Shown: piece by piece, positions 25,737 to 33,916 of the stretch | Position numbering within the stretch: position 1 is the first letter of the stretch | Layout of the letters: every line of letters begins with the position of its first letter | Assembly: GCA_902364975.1 (NCBI GenBank) | Contig: CABJFQ010000001.1 | Span: 248,001 to 312,000 of the forward strand | Direction of reading: 5' to 3' | DNA from: Coriobacteriaceae bacterium | Lineage (GTDB): Bacteria > Actinomycetota > Coriobacteriia > Coriobacteriales > Coriobacteriaceae | Length of the DNA: 64,000 nucleotides | Notes under the pieces: model-generated | Told to the model about the DNA's origin: nothing | Seen by the model: only the letters and a program-made list of their open reading frames with translations | Databases searched by the model: none | Made by a program: the position numbers and the translations under genes

Positions 25737-27224
25737 ATGGAAAATGAGACGAGGGGCCAAGAGGACGCGGCCCAAGATGCAGCGGCGTGCGCCGAGGCCT
25801 TGGAGAGCCTAGACCGGTTTTCGCTGGACGAAGTTGCGTTTGACGAGACAATCGCCGACATGCAGGACGCGGCGGGCGATGGCATACCGGATACGGGCGA
25901 CGACGTCGAGGATGCTCGCGATGAAGCCGATGTCGAAAAAGGCGATGACGAGGGCAATGGCCAACCGGAACCCAACGCGGGAGATGAGACCTCCCTGCTT
26001 GGCGACTTGCCCGTCGACGAATCGCTCACCCGCGAGCTCCCCGGCTTGGGCTCTGCGCCAGTCGTCGACGAGACCATCGCCATGGGAGATATTCCCCTGC
26101 CGTCCGCTCCCTCGGCACACGAAGCCGAGGTTCGTCATCGTAAGATGTCGCCCAAGCGCCGCAATCTGATGGTCGCCGGTGTCGTGGCCGTCGCGCTCGT
26201 CGCCGGCGGTGCAGGCTATGCTGCCTGGAACGGATATCAGCAAGAGCAGGCTGCCGCTGTCGCCGCCAATGCCCACACGATGATGTCAGTGCAGATTGGC
26301 GTGCATGCCGCGGGCCTCAACTGTTCCACTGGCTCCAAGATTCCCGTACAGGTGAGCGGTCAGGATTCTGACGGCTCCTCCGTGAGCGAAACGCTCTATG
26401 TTGACGAGCACGGCCGCGGCATCAAACTGCTGCCCGGCGATTACACGCTCTCCATCGCTGCCTCCCCCATCGCGGCCGACGGCACTATCTATACCGTCCC
26501 GACCACCAAGGCGCAGGTCACCGTTAAGAGCGATGGACAGGATTTAAGTGCCCAGGCTACCTTTAAGCTCAAGGTGCCTTCGGCCGACACGGTAACCGAC
26601 GACCAGATCGATGCCGCCGCCAAATATGCCGAGGAGGGAGGTGCGAGCTCCGCCGCCACCGCCAAGGTGCTCCAGCAGGCGGCAACCGCGCGGCGCGATG
26701 CCGCCGTCAATGCCGTGAGCGCGCAAAAGGCACAGGCGGCCCGTGATGCCGACGCCCGCCACAAGGCAACCGACCTTTACCAGCTCGATATCCCCGTCGA
26801 GTGGTACGGCAAGGTCGAGACTTGGCAAAATGGCAGCACGCTATGCATCTATCTTGCCGGCGACAGCGATACACCGATTGTGACGCTCGTCGCAGTGCGC
26901 GAGGGCGAGAGCTTTACGCCCGATGAGGGCGATACGGTTTTGGGTGCGGCCAACCTAGGCAACGGTTATACCGTCTACGCCAGCGGTCCCGTCTATCCGT
27001 ACGTGGTGCCCCAGACCATCAACGGACGGACGCAGAATCCCGTGTCGACCTACCCTATGGACTCGGCCATTGAGCTTGTCGAGCTCACGACCGGCAACCG
27101 CTACACCTATAGCCAGATCAAGAACGTACTGGTCGGCAAAGACGGCAAGGCCGACGCCGCGACCAAACTCGAGACCGACTACCTCGCCCAGATTCTGTTG
27201 CCGAGCATCAAGGCCCAGGACTAG
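25737..27224 (+). CDS. membrane-anchored surface protein, function unknown
   Basis: A 495-residue protein with a strongly acidic, low-complexity cytosolic N-terminus (residues 1-135), one membrane helix (about 143-166, LMVAGVVAVALVAGGAGYAA) and a large extracellular part. Residues about 170-275 look like a beta-sandwich (VDEHGRGIKLLPGDYTLSIA); an Ala-rich helical stretch (285-345) and a second beta-rich region (355-480, WYGKVETWQNGSTLCIYLAG) follow. No enzyme motif or sorting signal is visible. GGGGGA lies upstream of the ATG. The design, with a cytosolic acidic tail and external domain, is common among uncharacterised Coriobacteriia membrane proteins. Confidence 0.75.
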   Translation: MENETRGQEDAAQDAAACAEALESLDRFSLDEVAFDETIADMQDAAGDGIPDTGDDVEDARDEADVEKGDDEGNGQPEPNAGDETSLLGDLPVDESLTRELPGLGSAPVVDETIAMGDIPLPSAPSAHEAEVRHRKMSPKRRNLMVAGVVAVALVAGGAGYAAWNGYQQEQAAAVAANAHTMMSVQIGVHAAGLNCSTGSKIPVQVSGQDSDGSSVSETLYVDEHGRGIKLLPGDYTLSIAASPIAADGTIYTVPTTKAQVTVKSDGQDLSAQATFKLKVPSADTVTDDQIDAAAKYAEEGGASSAATAKVLQQAATARRDAAVNAVSAQKAQAARDADARHKATDLYQLDIPVEWYGKVETWQNGSTLCIYLAGDSDTPIVTLVAVREGESFTPDEGDTVLGAANLGNGYTVYASGPVYPYVVPQTINGRTQNPVSTYPMDSAIELVELTTGNRYTYSQIKNVLVGKDGKADAATKLETDYLAQILLPSIKAQD

Positions 27225-27268
27225 CGGACCATGACACCTGAGTCCTGGCCTCGCAAATCCATAGACGA

Positions 27269-28621
27269 TTAGGAAAGGAGCCACTTCCATGCGGGCACAG
27301 CATGTACCACGCCGTGTTTGCATGGAATATCGGCCTGCTCATCCATGGTAACGATTACCGACTCGCCAAGATCAAACTGGGCCATCGCGGCATCGAGCGC
27401 GGCAATTTCGCGCTCGCGCGTTTTCTCGCTTGTCATATCCACACTTACCTGAATCAGGCCGTAAGCCTGCATGAGCAGTGCATCCCCAGCCACAAAGTCC
27501 ACCTCATGGCTTTTATTCTTATCTTTAATCAGCAGGCGGCAAACCGAACCGGGCCGCACGGCGGGGGTCCTTCTTCTGAGCGCATTGAACACCGCGGTCT
27601 CGAGCCTCTGACCATGATCCAATGCCGATGCGGGGGAGAACGCTCCGAACATCGCAGGATCGACGGCGTAGACCTTAGACGCAGACCGCGTATTATTTGC
27701 AAGCGAACGCGTGAACTCCGGCACCGAAAACAGCAGGTAGGCATCCTCGTAATACTCAAGTAAGTCGCTGAGCGTATTTCGACTGACGGATATCTGTCTG
27801 CTCTTGAACTCGTTGTACACTTTGTTCACTGACAGCTCTCGTCCCGAAGATGCCATGCACCGCGCCAGAAACAGCGAGGCCAAACGGGGGTTCTTGACGT
27901 CGTAACGTTCAACGACGTCCATGGCGACCGTTCGCGACGCATATTCCTGTAGCAGCTGAATCGCGTCTGCGGGCGTCTGCTCAAGTGTCGCGATGAATCC
28001 CCCTCGCTCGAGATATCCGACCAGATGGTGTCGGAGCAACGCTGCATCGCTCGAGGAGAAGGGTGCGTTCGACTCAGGAACGCTCCCCGTCTTATATCGG
28101 ACGTATTCCGAAAAACTCAACGGAAAAAGCTCTCGCACAAGAGAACGGCCCCTGAACTCGCTCTTAAGTTCTGAGGACAGCATCTTAGAAGAAGATCCCG
28201 TCACGTAAACGGTCGCCTTCTCCGTATCGACCACGCGTCGCAGAAACGCACCCCATTCGGGTATTTCCTGGATCTCGTCAAAGAAAAGGTAGGCGCCCTC
28301 GCCTCGAGCAGCAGGATATAGTGCATAGAATGTATCGAGCACGTCCGCTAGTAGCGATGGCTCATACGGACGCAAGCGCTCATCCTCAAAATTGAAATAT
28401 AGCATCCGGTCAAGCTCGACGCCTTGGCCCTGAAGCCGCCGTATCTCCTGATACAGGCGATACGTCTTTCCACAACGACGGGCGCCCACAATCACATATA
28501 CGATGTTGTCGCGCTTTGGCTCCTGCGGGTTGCCCAGATCAAGGTCGCGCTCAAAGACCTGCGGAATCCCCTGTTGCTCAAAGTCCTTTATTTTTTGAGC
28601 CACCAAGTCGTTGAATGCCAT
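27269..28621 (-). CDS. AAA ATPase with DUF4143-type C-terminal domain
   Basis: A 450-residue protein. The N-terminal AAA_14 domain shows Walker A VGARRCGKTYRL (about residues 45-56) and Walker B YLFFDEIQEIPEW (about 130), with a VTGSSSKML sensor motif and a SFSEYVRYK segment. The C-terminal half includes the DUF4143 nuclease-like region (LETAVFNALRRRTP, then KSHEVDFVAGDALLMQ). Proteins of this type are frequent in gut anaerobes and archaea; their role is unresolved and is often linked to mobile or defence DNA. It stands alone, with GGAG before the ATG. A perfect 25-bp-arm palindrome lies directly upstream, which points to tight self-control. Confidence 0.88.
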   Translation of the reverse strand: MAFNDLVAQKIKDFEQQGIPQVFERDLDLGNPQEPKRDNIVYVIVGARRCGKTYRLYQEIRRLQGQGVELDRMLYFNFEDERLRPYEPSLLADVLDTFYALYPAARGEGAYLFFDEIQEIPEWGAFLRRVVDTEKATVYVTGSSSKMLSSELKSEFRGRSLVRELFPLSFSEYVRYKTGSVPESNAPFSSSDAALLRHHLVGYLERGGFIATLEQTPADAIQLLQEYASRTVAMDVVERYDVKNPRLASLFLARCMASSGRELSVNKVYNEFKSRQISVSRNTLSDLLEYYEDAYLLFSVPEFTRSLANNTRSASKVYAVDPAMFGAFSPASALDHGQRLETAVFNALRRRTPAVRPGSVCRLLIKDKNKSHEVDFVAGDALLMQAYGLIQVSVDMTSEKTREREIAALDAAMAQFDLGESVIVTMDEQADIPCKHGVVHAVPAWKWLLS

Positions 28622-28629
28622 AATTCTCC

Positions 28630-28689
28630 AATCTTGCTCTCCTGCTAATCAAGATTATAACGATTCTTGATTAGCAGGAGAGCAAGATT
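28630..28689 (-). promoter_or_regulatory. perfect 25-bp inverted repeat enclosing a TATAAT box
   Basis: The arms 28630-28654 and 28665-28689 are perfect complements with a 10-bp centre. On the minus strand TATAAT lies at 28654-28659, at the edge of the centre, so the palindrome spans the likely -10 element, and the inner end is only nine bases from the ATG of the ATPase gene. A partial third TCTTGATTAA repeat is at about 28697-28706. This looks like an operator as well as a possible leader hairpin. Confidence 0.75.
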
Positions 28690-28829
28690 ATGCGTATCTT
28701 GATTAATGGATAAGCAAGTTTTCTATTAGTGGCCGCTCCCGGAGGATATCGAGCGGCCGAGGGGGGCAGGCATGAACGCCTCTAGCCGAAAACAAAGTAG
28801 CTAAAAAAGCCCCGTCCCAAATGAGCTAC

Positions 28830-29024
28830 TTAACGCCAGGGGTCGGCTTCGAAGAGGGGCTCGCGCTCGGGGCGACGATCGCTATAAGGATCGTAGCCGT
28901 CGTCATCCTCGTTCTCGGCACGGATGTAGGGGTCGCGCGGCTTGGGCACAGGCTTGGGCACAGACTTGGGTGCGGCCGGCGCGGCGTTGGCGACCGGCGC
29001 ATTCGTCTTGTTCTTGTCTATCAT
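28830..29024 (-). CDS. small Pro-rich conserved-looking protein
   Basis: A 64-residue hydrophilic protein with a Pro/Ala/Lys-rich N-terminal half (SVPKPVPKPRDPY) and an acidic, Arg-containing C-terminal half (ENEDDDGYDPYSDRRPEREP). ATG 29024 is supported by AAGGAG eight bases upstream; ATG 29030 is too close. I cannot assign a function. The strong ribosome-binding site and codon use favour a real gene. Confidence 0.6.
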   Translation of the reverse strand: MIDKNKTNAPVANAAPAAPKSVPKPVPKPRDPYIRAENEDDDGYDPYSDRRPEREPLFEADPWR

Positions 29025-29075
29025 CTGCATATCTCCTTGCCATGCAATCGTGTTCAACATTATCGATTGTCGCAC

Positions 29076-29112
29076 GAAAAAGGGCGGCGGACCCAATTGG
29101 ATCCGCCGCCCT
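29076..29112 (-). terminator. Rho-independent terminator downstream of clpB
   Basis: AGGGCGGCGGA (29081-29091) pairs with TCCGCCGCCCT (29102-29112); on the minus strand the stem is followed by a run of T (29077-29080 complement). It ends the clpB transcript. Confidence 0.88.
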
Positions 29113-29158
29113 TGGCGTTTAGAGACGGCTGGCAGATTTTAAGGCATGTCCCATAAAT

Positions 29159-31786
29159 CTACTCGGCGTCGGGGACCTCGTAGGTAGCAGACGGCGTGTT
29201 GTCGCACACGACGGTAAAGCCGCCGTCCTTGTCGGCATCGACCGTCACCTGATCGCCCTCGCGCACCGTACCGTCGATGATGGCGGCGGCGATGGCGTCC
29301 ACGACCTCGCGCTGGACCAGGCGCTTGAGCGGACGGGCACCGAACACGGGGTCCAGGCCACCCACGGCGAGCATCTGCTTGGCCGCCGGGGTGATGGCAA
29401 GCGTCATGCGCTCCTTGGCCAGACGCGCGCGGACGTCGGCAAGCTGGATGTCGACGATCTTCTCGATCTGCGCCATGCCGAGCGGATGGAACACCACGAT
29501 ATCGTCGATACGGTTGAGGAACTCGGGGCGGAAGGTCTGAGCCATGGCGGCGTCGACCTGATGGCGCATCTCCTCCTCGTCCTTACCGGACAGATCGGCG
29601 ATGGCCTTGGAGCCCACGTTAGACGTCATGATGATGATCGTGTTCTTGAAGGACACCTGGCGACCCTGGCCATCGGTCAGACGGCCGTCATCAAGCACCT
29701 GCAGCAGCACGTTAAAGACATCCGGATGAGCCTTCTCCATCTCGTCGAGCAAAATCACGGAGTACGGACGACGGCGCACGGCCTCGGTAAGCTGGCCGCC
29801 CTCGTCGTAACCCACGTATCCCGGAGGCGCACCGATCAGACGTTGGACGCTGGACTTCTCCATGTACTCGGACATGTCGATACGCACGAGCGCACGCTCG
29901 TCATCGAACAGGCACTCGGCAAGCGCCTTGGCGAGCTCGGTCTTGCCCACGCCGGTGGGGCCCAGGAAGAAGAAGCTGCCGATGGGCTTGTCCGGATCGG
30001 AGAGGCCCGCACGGCTGCGACGCACGGCCGCGGCGACAGCGGAGACCGCCTCGTCCTGGCCGATGACGCGCTTATGCAGCTCGCCCTCCAAGCCCTTCAG
30101 CTTGTCGAGCTCGCCCTGCATCATCTTGGAGACGGGCACGCCGGTCCAAGCGCTCACGACCTCAGCGATCTCATCGGAGGTCACCTGTTCGTTGAGGCCT
30201 TCGCCGTCCTGCTGCTTTTGCGCCTCGAGCGCAGCCTCGGAATCCTGAATCTGCTGCTGCAGGCCCGGAATCACGGAGTAGCGCAGCTCGGACGCACGGC
30301 CCAGGTCGCCGTTGCGCGTCGCACGCTCCTCTTCGCTCTTGGCCTCGTCGAGCTGCCCCTTGAGCTCCTGCACGTGGTCGATAGCGTTCTTCTGGTTGAG
30401 CCAGCCGGCCTTTTGCACGTTGAGCTTTTCTTGGACCTCAGCGATCTCTTGGCGCAGAGCCTCCAGACGCTCCTTGGAGGCCTCGTCGGTCTCCTTCATG
30501 AGCGCCTGTTCCTCAATCTGCAGCTGAGTGAGCTGACGCGTGGTGGCATCGATCTCGACCGGCATGCTGTCGAGCTCCATGCGCAGGCGGCTTGCCGCTT
30601 CATCGACCAGGTCGATGGCCTTGTCGGGCAGAAAACGGTCGGCGATGTAGCGATCGGAGAGGTCGGCAGCTGCCACGAGCGCGCTATCGGTGATATGCAC
30701 GCCGTGGAAGATCTCGTACTTCTCCTTGAGGCCACGCAGGATGGAGATGGTGTCCTCGACGGTAGGCTCGCTCACCATAACAGTCTGGAAACGACGGGCG
30801 AGTGCCGCGTCCTTCTCGATGTACTTGCGGTACTCGTCGAGCGTAGTCGCTCCGATCGCGTGCAGGTCGCCACGGGCAAGCGCCGGCTTCAGGATGTTGC
30901 CGGCGTCCATGGAGCCCTCGGTGGCACCCGCGCCCACGATGGTGTGGAGCTCATCGATGAACAGGATGACCTTGCCCTCGGACTTTTGCACTTCCTTGAG
31001 CACGGCCTTCAAGCGGTCCTCGAACTCGCCACGATACTTGGCGCCGGCGACCAGCGCGCTCATGTCGAGCTCGATGAGGTCGCGATCGCGCAGGGTGCTC
31101 GGCACGTCGCCGGCCACGATACGCTGGGCGATGCCCTCGACGATGGCCGTCTTGCCGACGCCCGGCTCGCCGATGAGCACGGGGTTGTTCTTGGTGCGGC
31201 GGGACAGAACCTGAATGGTACGACGGATCTCGTCGGTACGGCCGATGACCGGGTCGAGCTTGCCGGCACGGGCAAGGTCGCAGATATTGCGGCCGTACTG
31301 CTCCAGCACCTCAAACTGGGTCTTGTCCTCGGCAGACGTCACGCGGTCATCACCGCGCAGCTCCTCGTAGACTTGCTCGATGCGCTCCTTGGTGACGCCG
31401 GCGTCGCGCAGAACACGGCCGGCCTCGCCCTTGTCCTCGGCAAGCGCCATCAGCAGATGCTCGGTCACCACAAAGCTGTCGCCCATCTTGGTGGCCTTCT
31501 TTTCGGCCTTCTCGATAACGCGGACGAGCTCATTGGACAGGCCCATCTGCTGGCCCTCGCCCGAAACCTTGGGCACGCGGTCGATGGCATCTTGTGTGGA
31601 GCGTGCAAGCTGGGCCGGGTCGGCGCCGATGCGCTCGATGATCACGGAGATATTGCGCTCGCCGGCACCAAGCAGGGCAGACAGCAGGTGAATCGGCTCC
31701 ACCGCGCCGGCCTGCGCGTCGGCAGCCGTGCTCATGGCGGTCTGCAGCGCCTCGCGCGACGTCATTGCTAGCTTATCGATTCTCAT
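29159..31786 (-). CDS. clpB: ATP-dependent disaggregase ClpB
   Basis: An 875-residue Hsp104/ClpB protein. Order: N-terminal Clp repeats (1-150), AAA-1 with Walker A GEPGVGKT (near 205) and [13 protein letters not shown], a coiled-coil middle domain (about 410-530, [20 protein letters not shown]), and AAA-2 with [10 protein letters not shown] and a C-terminal sensor domain ([16 protein letters not shown]). It rescues aggregated proteins with DnaK, DnaJ and GrpE. AGAGGTG lies upstream of ATG 31786. The 7-N7-7 inverted repeat upstream (31879-31899) is the same as that of dnaK, indicating HspR control. Confidence 0.97.
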   Translation of the reverse strand: MRIDKLAMTSREALQTAMSTAADAQAGAVEPIHLLSALLGAGERNISVIIERIGADPAQLARSTQDAIDRVPKVSGEGQQMGLSNELVRVIEKAEKKATKMGDSFVVTEHLLMALAEDKGEAGRVLRDAGVTKERIEQVYEELRGDDRVTSAEDKTQFEVLEQYGRNICDLARAGKLDPVIGRTDEIRRTIQVLSRRTKNNPVLIGEPGVGKTAIVEGIAQRIVAGDVPSTLRDRDLIELDMSALVAGAKYRGEFEDRLKAVLKEVQKSEGKVILFIDELHTIVGAGATEGSMDAGNILKPALARGDLHAIGATTLDEYRKYIEKDAALARRFQTVMVSEPTVEDTISILRGLKEKYEIFHGVHITDSALVAAADLSDRYIADRFLPDKAIDLVDEAASRLRMELDSMPVEIDATTRQLTQLQIEEQALMKETDEASKERLEALRQEIAEVQEKLNVQKAGWLNQKNAIDHVQELKGQLDEAKSEEERATRNGDLGRASELRYSVIPGLQQQIQDSEAALEAQKQQDGEGLNEQVTSDEIAEVVSAWTGVPVSKMMQGELDKLKGLEGELHKRVIGQDEAVSAVAAAVRRSRAGLSDPDKPIGSFFFLGPTGVGKTELAKALAECLFDDERALVRIDMSEYMEKSSVQRLIGAPPGYVGYDEGGQLTEAVRRRPYSVILLDEMEKAHPDVFNVLLQVLDDGRLTDGQGRQVSFKNTIIIMTSNVGSKAIADLSGKDEEEMRHQVDAAMAQTFRPEFLNRIDDIVVFHPLGMAQIEKIVDIQLADVRARLAKERMTLAITPAAKQMLAVGGLDPVFGARPLKRLVQREVVDAIAAAIIDGTVREGDQVTVDADKDGGFTVVCDNTPSATYEVPDAE

Positions 31787-31878
31787 GGAATCACCTCTCT
31801 TGGGGCGGCCGCCCTACGGGGCGGCTTCACGTTGTTCGAGAAGTATTGTTGCCAGCTTTGTACGATCTTATACACAAA

Positions 31879-31899
31879 TCTAAGTCTCTATATATAAGA
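31879..31899 (-). promoter_or_regulatory. HAIR-like HspR operator of clpB
   Basis: TCTAAGT-N7-TATAAGA lies about 95 bp upstream of the clpB start. The same two 7-mers with the same 7-bp spacing are found upstream of dnaK, and the geometry equals the published actinobacterial HAIR element (CTTGAGT-N7-ACTCAAG). Extended arms read AAATCT/AGATTT. Confidence 0.8.
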
Positions 31900-32030
31900 T
31901 TTTCTGAGTGATTGATGGATAGGGTACTGAGATGTCAGCCCGTCGCTGCCCAGGCGCACTACCATCTCGATCTATAACATCTAGCAGCCATTTTTGATCC
32001 TAGATGTTACAGATCGAGACAGACCGAAAA

Positions 32031-32063
32031 CCACCACAAAGAGGACAGGCACCTTTGTGGTGG
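32031..32063. repeat. 33-nt REP-like hairpin, GRGGACAGG core
   Basis: CCACCACAAAG pairs with CTTTGTGGTGG around AGGACAGGCAC. It lies about 10 bp beyond the stop of the exported-protein gene 32073-32744. Confidence 0.85.
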
Positions 32064-32072
32064 TCGCGGTCT

Positions 32073-32744
32073 CTACTCCTTCGCCGAACCCGTACTTCCC
32101 GATTCGACGGTCCAGGGCATCTCATCCTCGAACAGCCATGTACGGGCAGACCCACTATCGCGTGCAGTCTGCGGGTCAGGCAAGCAGGTCTGTTTATAGG
32201 CATCTTGGATACACTGACCCATAAAATCGTTGAGCTCGGTCTGGTCGCCCTCCATGACATAGGCGACATCGCCGTCCATGATGTAGATGCCCGGACCCTC
32301 ATTGCCCTCGTAGCCCGGATCGTACGAGACATCACATAACTTTGCGCCGTTTGCAGTGTCCAGCTCGATGGACGAGTGGCATCCGCCAACCATGTCGTTC
32401 GCTTTTGCCCGATAGGACGCATATCCGTACCAACGCTTAAAGGTTTTGCCCTTGAGTAGCTCGGACGCCCTATCGATCAGGCTTGTATCCGTGGTATAGC
32501 GCATGGCCCCAAGCTGAATACGCGGATAATTGCTAATACCCAGCACAGCCGGCTGCTCATCAAAATCAACGGTAATGGTCTCGGGCTTGTCGTCGCCGGT
32601 CAGAAGTTCGACAGATTGAGTCACAGGCTTGACCACCGGCTCCGTCACCGCAGCAGGTAGAAATGCCATACCGACAGCGCCCGCGCCAACCACAGCGATC
32701 GCAAGCGCCAAGACAATCAATCCAATACGGGCAGAACGGCTCAC
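32073..32744 (-). CDS. exported protein with N-terminal anchor, function unknown
   Basis: About 223 residues: one hydrophobic helix near the start (IGLIVLALAIAVVGAGAVG), then an extracytoplasmic domain with a beta-rich core (ITVDFDEQPAVLGISNYPRI) and four Cys residues. I chose GTG 32744 (sequence starts SRSARIGLIV) because GGGGTG is upstream; the frame is open to 32783. Its outline is similar to the divergent small exported protein at 32979-33647, and REP-like hairpins flank both. No known family recognised. Confidence 0.55.
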   Translation of the reverse strand: MSRSARIGLIVLALAIAVVGAGAVGMAFLPAAVTEPVVKPVTQSVELLTGDDKPETITVDFDEQPAVLGISNYPRIQLGAMRYTTDTSLIDRASELLKGKTFKRWYGYASYRAKANDMVGGCHSSIELDTANGAKLCDVSYDPGYEGNEGPGIYIMDGDVAYVMEGDQTELNDFMGQCIQDAYKQTCLPDPQTARDSGSARTWLFEDEMPWTVESGSTGSAKE

Positions 32745-32834
32745 GGCAAAACACCCCACAATGCAAACCTTCGCCACCTGCACTAATGATACCGCCAGCT
32801 AACACTATTACCAAAAGAAGCCGCGCGCTCCTCA

Positions 32835-32867
32835 CCACCACAAAGGGGACAGGCACCTTTGTGGTGG
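32835..32867. repeat. 33-nt REP-like hairpin, GGGGACAGG core
   Basis: CCACCACAAAG pairs with CTTTGTGGTGG around GGGACAGGCAC, followed by TTTTCGA. It sits between the divergent small exported-protein genes. Confidence 0.9.
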
Positions 32868-32978
32868 TTTTCGACGCTAACGGTCGACCATCTCGCGCAA
32901 TGAGATTAAACTTGAATTGCTCTCTGAACATATCCATTTCTGCCTATCCTCAACAGATCTTTGTCTCGAGGAGCGCAT

Positions 32979-33647
32979 ATGAAGCCGCCTCATTCCACCG
33001 GTCGCAACGTCATCGCCATTCTCGCCATACCCATCGTGATGCTCTTCCTTATCGTCATCACGCCCTTTTCCCTTGGTATCACCTCGCCCTTCGATTTATG
33101 CGGAATGGTCGACGCCGGCTCGCGTGCCACCTCGCTCTCCTTTATCTGTCGCGGCGTGTTTTACGAAGATGGAATTCCCACCGGAAGTTGGCAGTCAAAG
33201 TTGCCACTGCTCGGTCAGATCGACGGATGCTCCCCCTATTTCTGCCTTGGACCTCAGACGCTAAACTATCTAATCGACGACCAGCCACTCGACTTCATCA
33301 CCCTCGCCTACGACTACGCACCAAACACCGATGAGCGCCACATGAACCAAGTCCTCGACAAGATGCTTGGACAGTGCGGGCTCACCGAGGAGGCCGGTCG
33401 AACCATCTATAGCAACCAGAAATTAAAGCGAACAGAACTCCGCCGTGTCGGAAAAATCAAAGGGCGAAACGGGGCCGCCTACTGGGATGCCTGGGCAACA
33501 CGCGACAAGGGCGAATTCGGACACAGCACCTATATGGTCACTGTCTACACCAAAGACGGAATTAAGGACAATGTTGACGATTTCGCGTCATCCAAACTCG
33601 GCATCCCCAAAACAACCAAACCCGCCAACCCGGATGAAATCCTGTAG
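32979..33647 (+). CDS. exported protein with N-terminal anchor, function unknown
   Basis: About 222 residues. A single N-terminal membrane helix (VIAILAIPIVMLFLIVITPF) is followed by an extracytoplasmic domain with Cys residues near 46, 63, 89 and 94 (SYS layout typical of a small secreted sensor or scaffold). GAGGAG lies upstream of ATG 32979. It shares size and layout, but not obvious sequence, with the divergent gene 32073-32744. A palindrome overlaps its stop codon. No family recognised. Confidence 0.6.
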   Translation: MKPPHSTGRNVIAILAIPIVMLFLIVITPFSLGITSPFDLCGMVDAGSRATSLSFICRGVFYEDGIPTGSWQSKLPLLGQIDGCSPYFCLGPQTLNYLIDDQPLDFITLAYDYAPNTDERHMNQVLDKMLGQCGLTEEAGRTIYSNQKLKRTELRRVGKIKGRNGAAYWDAWATRDKGEFGHSTYMVTVYTKDGIKDNVDDFASSKLGIPKTTKPANPDEIL

Positions 33648-33670
33648 GGACATTTATTGAACTGTCCCTC
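33646..33670. repeat. short AGGGACA/TGTCCCT hairpin at a stop codon
   Basis: AGGGACA (33646-33652) pairs with TGTCCCT (33663-33669) and includes the TAG stop of the upstream gene. It shares the GGGACA core with other palindromes here. Confidence 0.55.
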
Positions 33671-33700
33671 AACGAGCGCGGCCATATCGAGCTCGCCCCA

Positions 33701-33733
33701 CCACCACAAAGGCGCCTGTCCCCTTTGTGGCGG
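33701..33733. repeat. 33-nt REP-like hairpin, inverted orientation
   Basis: On the minus strand the arms are CCGCCACAAAG and CTTTGTGGTGG around GGGACAGGCGC. It is followed by TTTTCGA on the plus strand, like the copy at 32835. Confidence 0.88.
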
Positions 33734-33741
33734 TTTTCGAC

Positions 33742-33775
33742 AAAAAGAAGCCGCCCCATTAAGAGAAGCGGCTTC
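33742..33775 (-). terminator. terminator of the aconitase-family gene
   Basis: GAAGCCGC (33747-33754) pairs with GCGGCTTC (33768-33775); on the minus strand the stem is followed directly by TTTTTG. A T-run at 33785-33790 suggests it could also act on the plus strand. Confidence 0.75.
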
Positions 33776-33828
33776 AAGCAAGTCTTTTTTAGCGTCCCTC
33801 AAGACCCAACGAGAACGCAGAAATGTAG

Positions 33829-33900
33829 CCCGGGGCTTACCCTTTCCCGAACGCGACCCTCGCGAAGCGCGTGAGCGAGCGGGAAAGGGTAAGCCCCGGG
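33829..33900. repeat. 21-bp-arm perfect palindrome
   Basis: Arms 33829-33849 and 33880-33900 (starting CCCGGGGCTTACCCTTTCCC) are perfect complements around a 30-nt GC-rich loop that itself contains GCGCG-type pairs. It lies between the terminator and the stop of the aconitase-family gene. Confidence 0.85.
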
Positions 33901-33916
33901 CGGACAATTAAGTGCG

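Noticed and set aside
29486..31771. Long plus-strand frame (761 codons) opposite clpB
   Set aside because: ClpB on the minus strand is unambiguous; the plus frame is its shadow.
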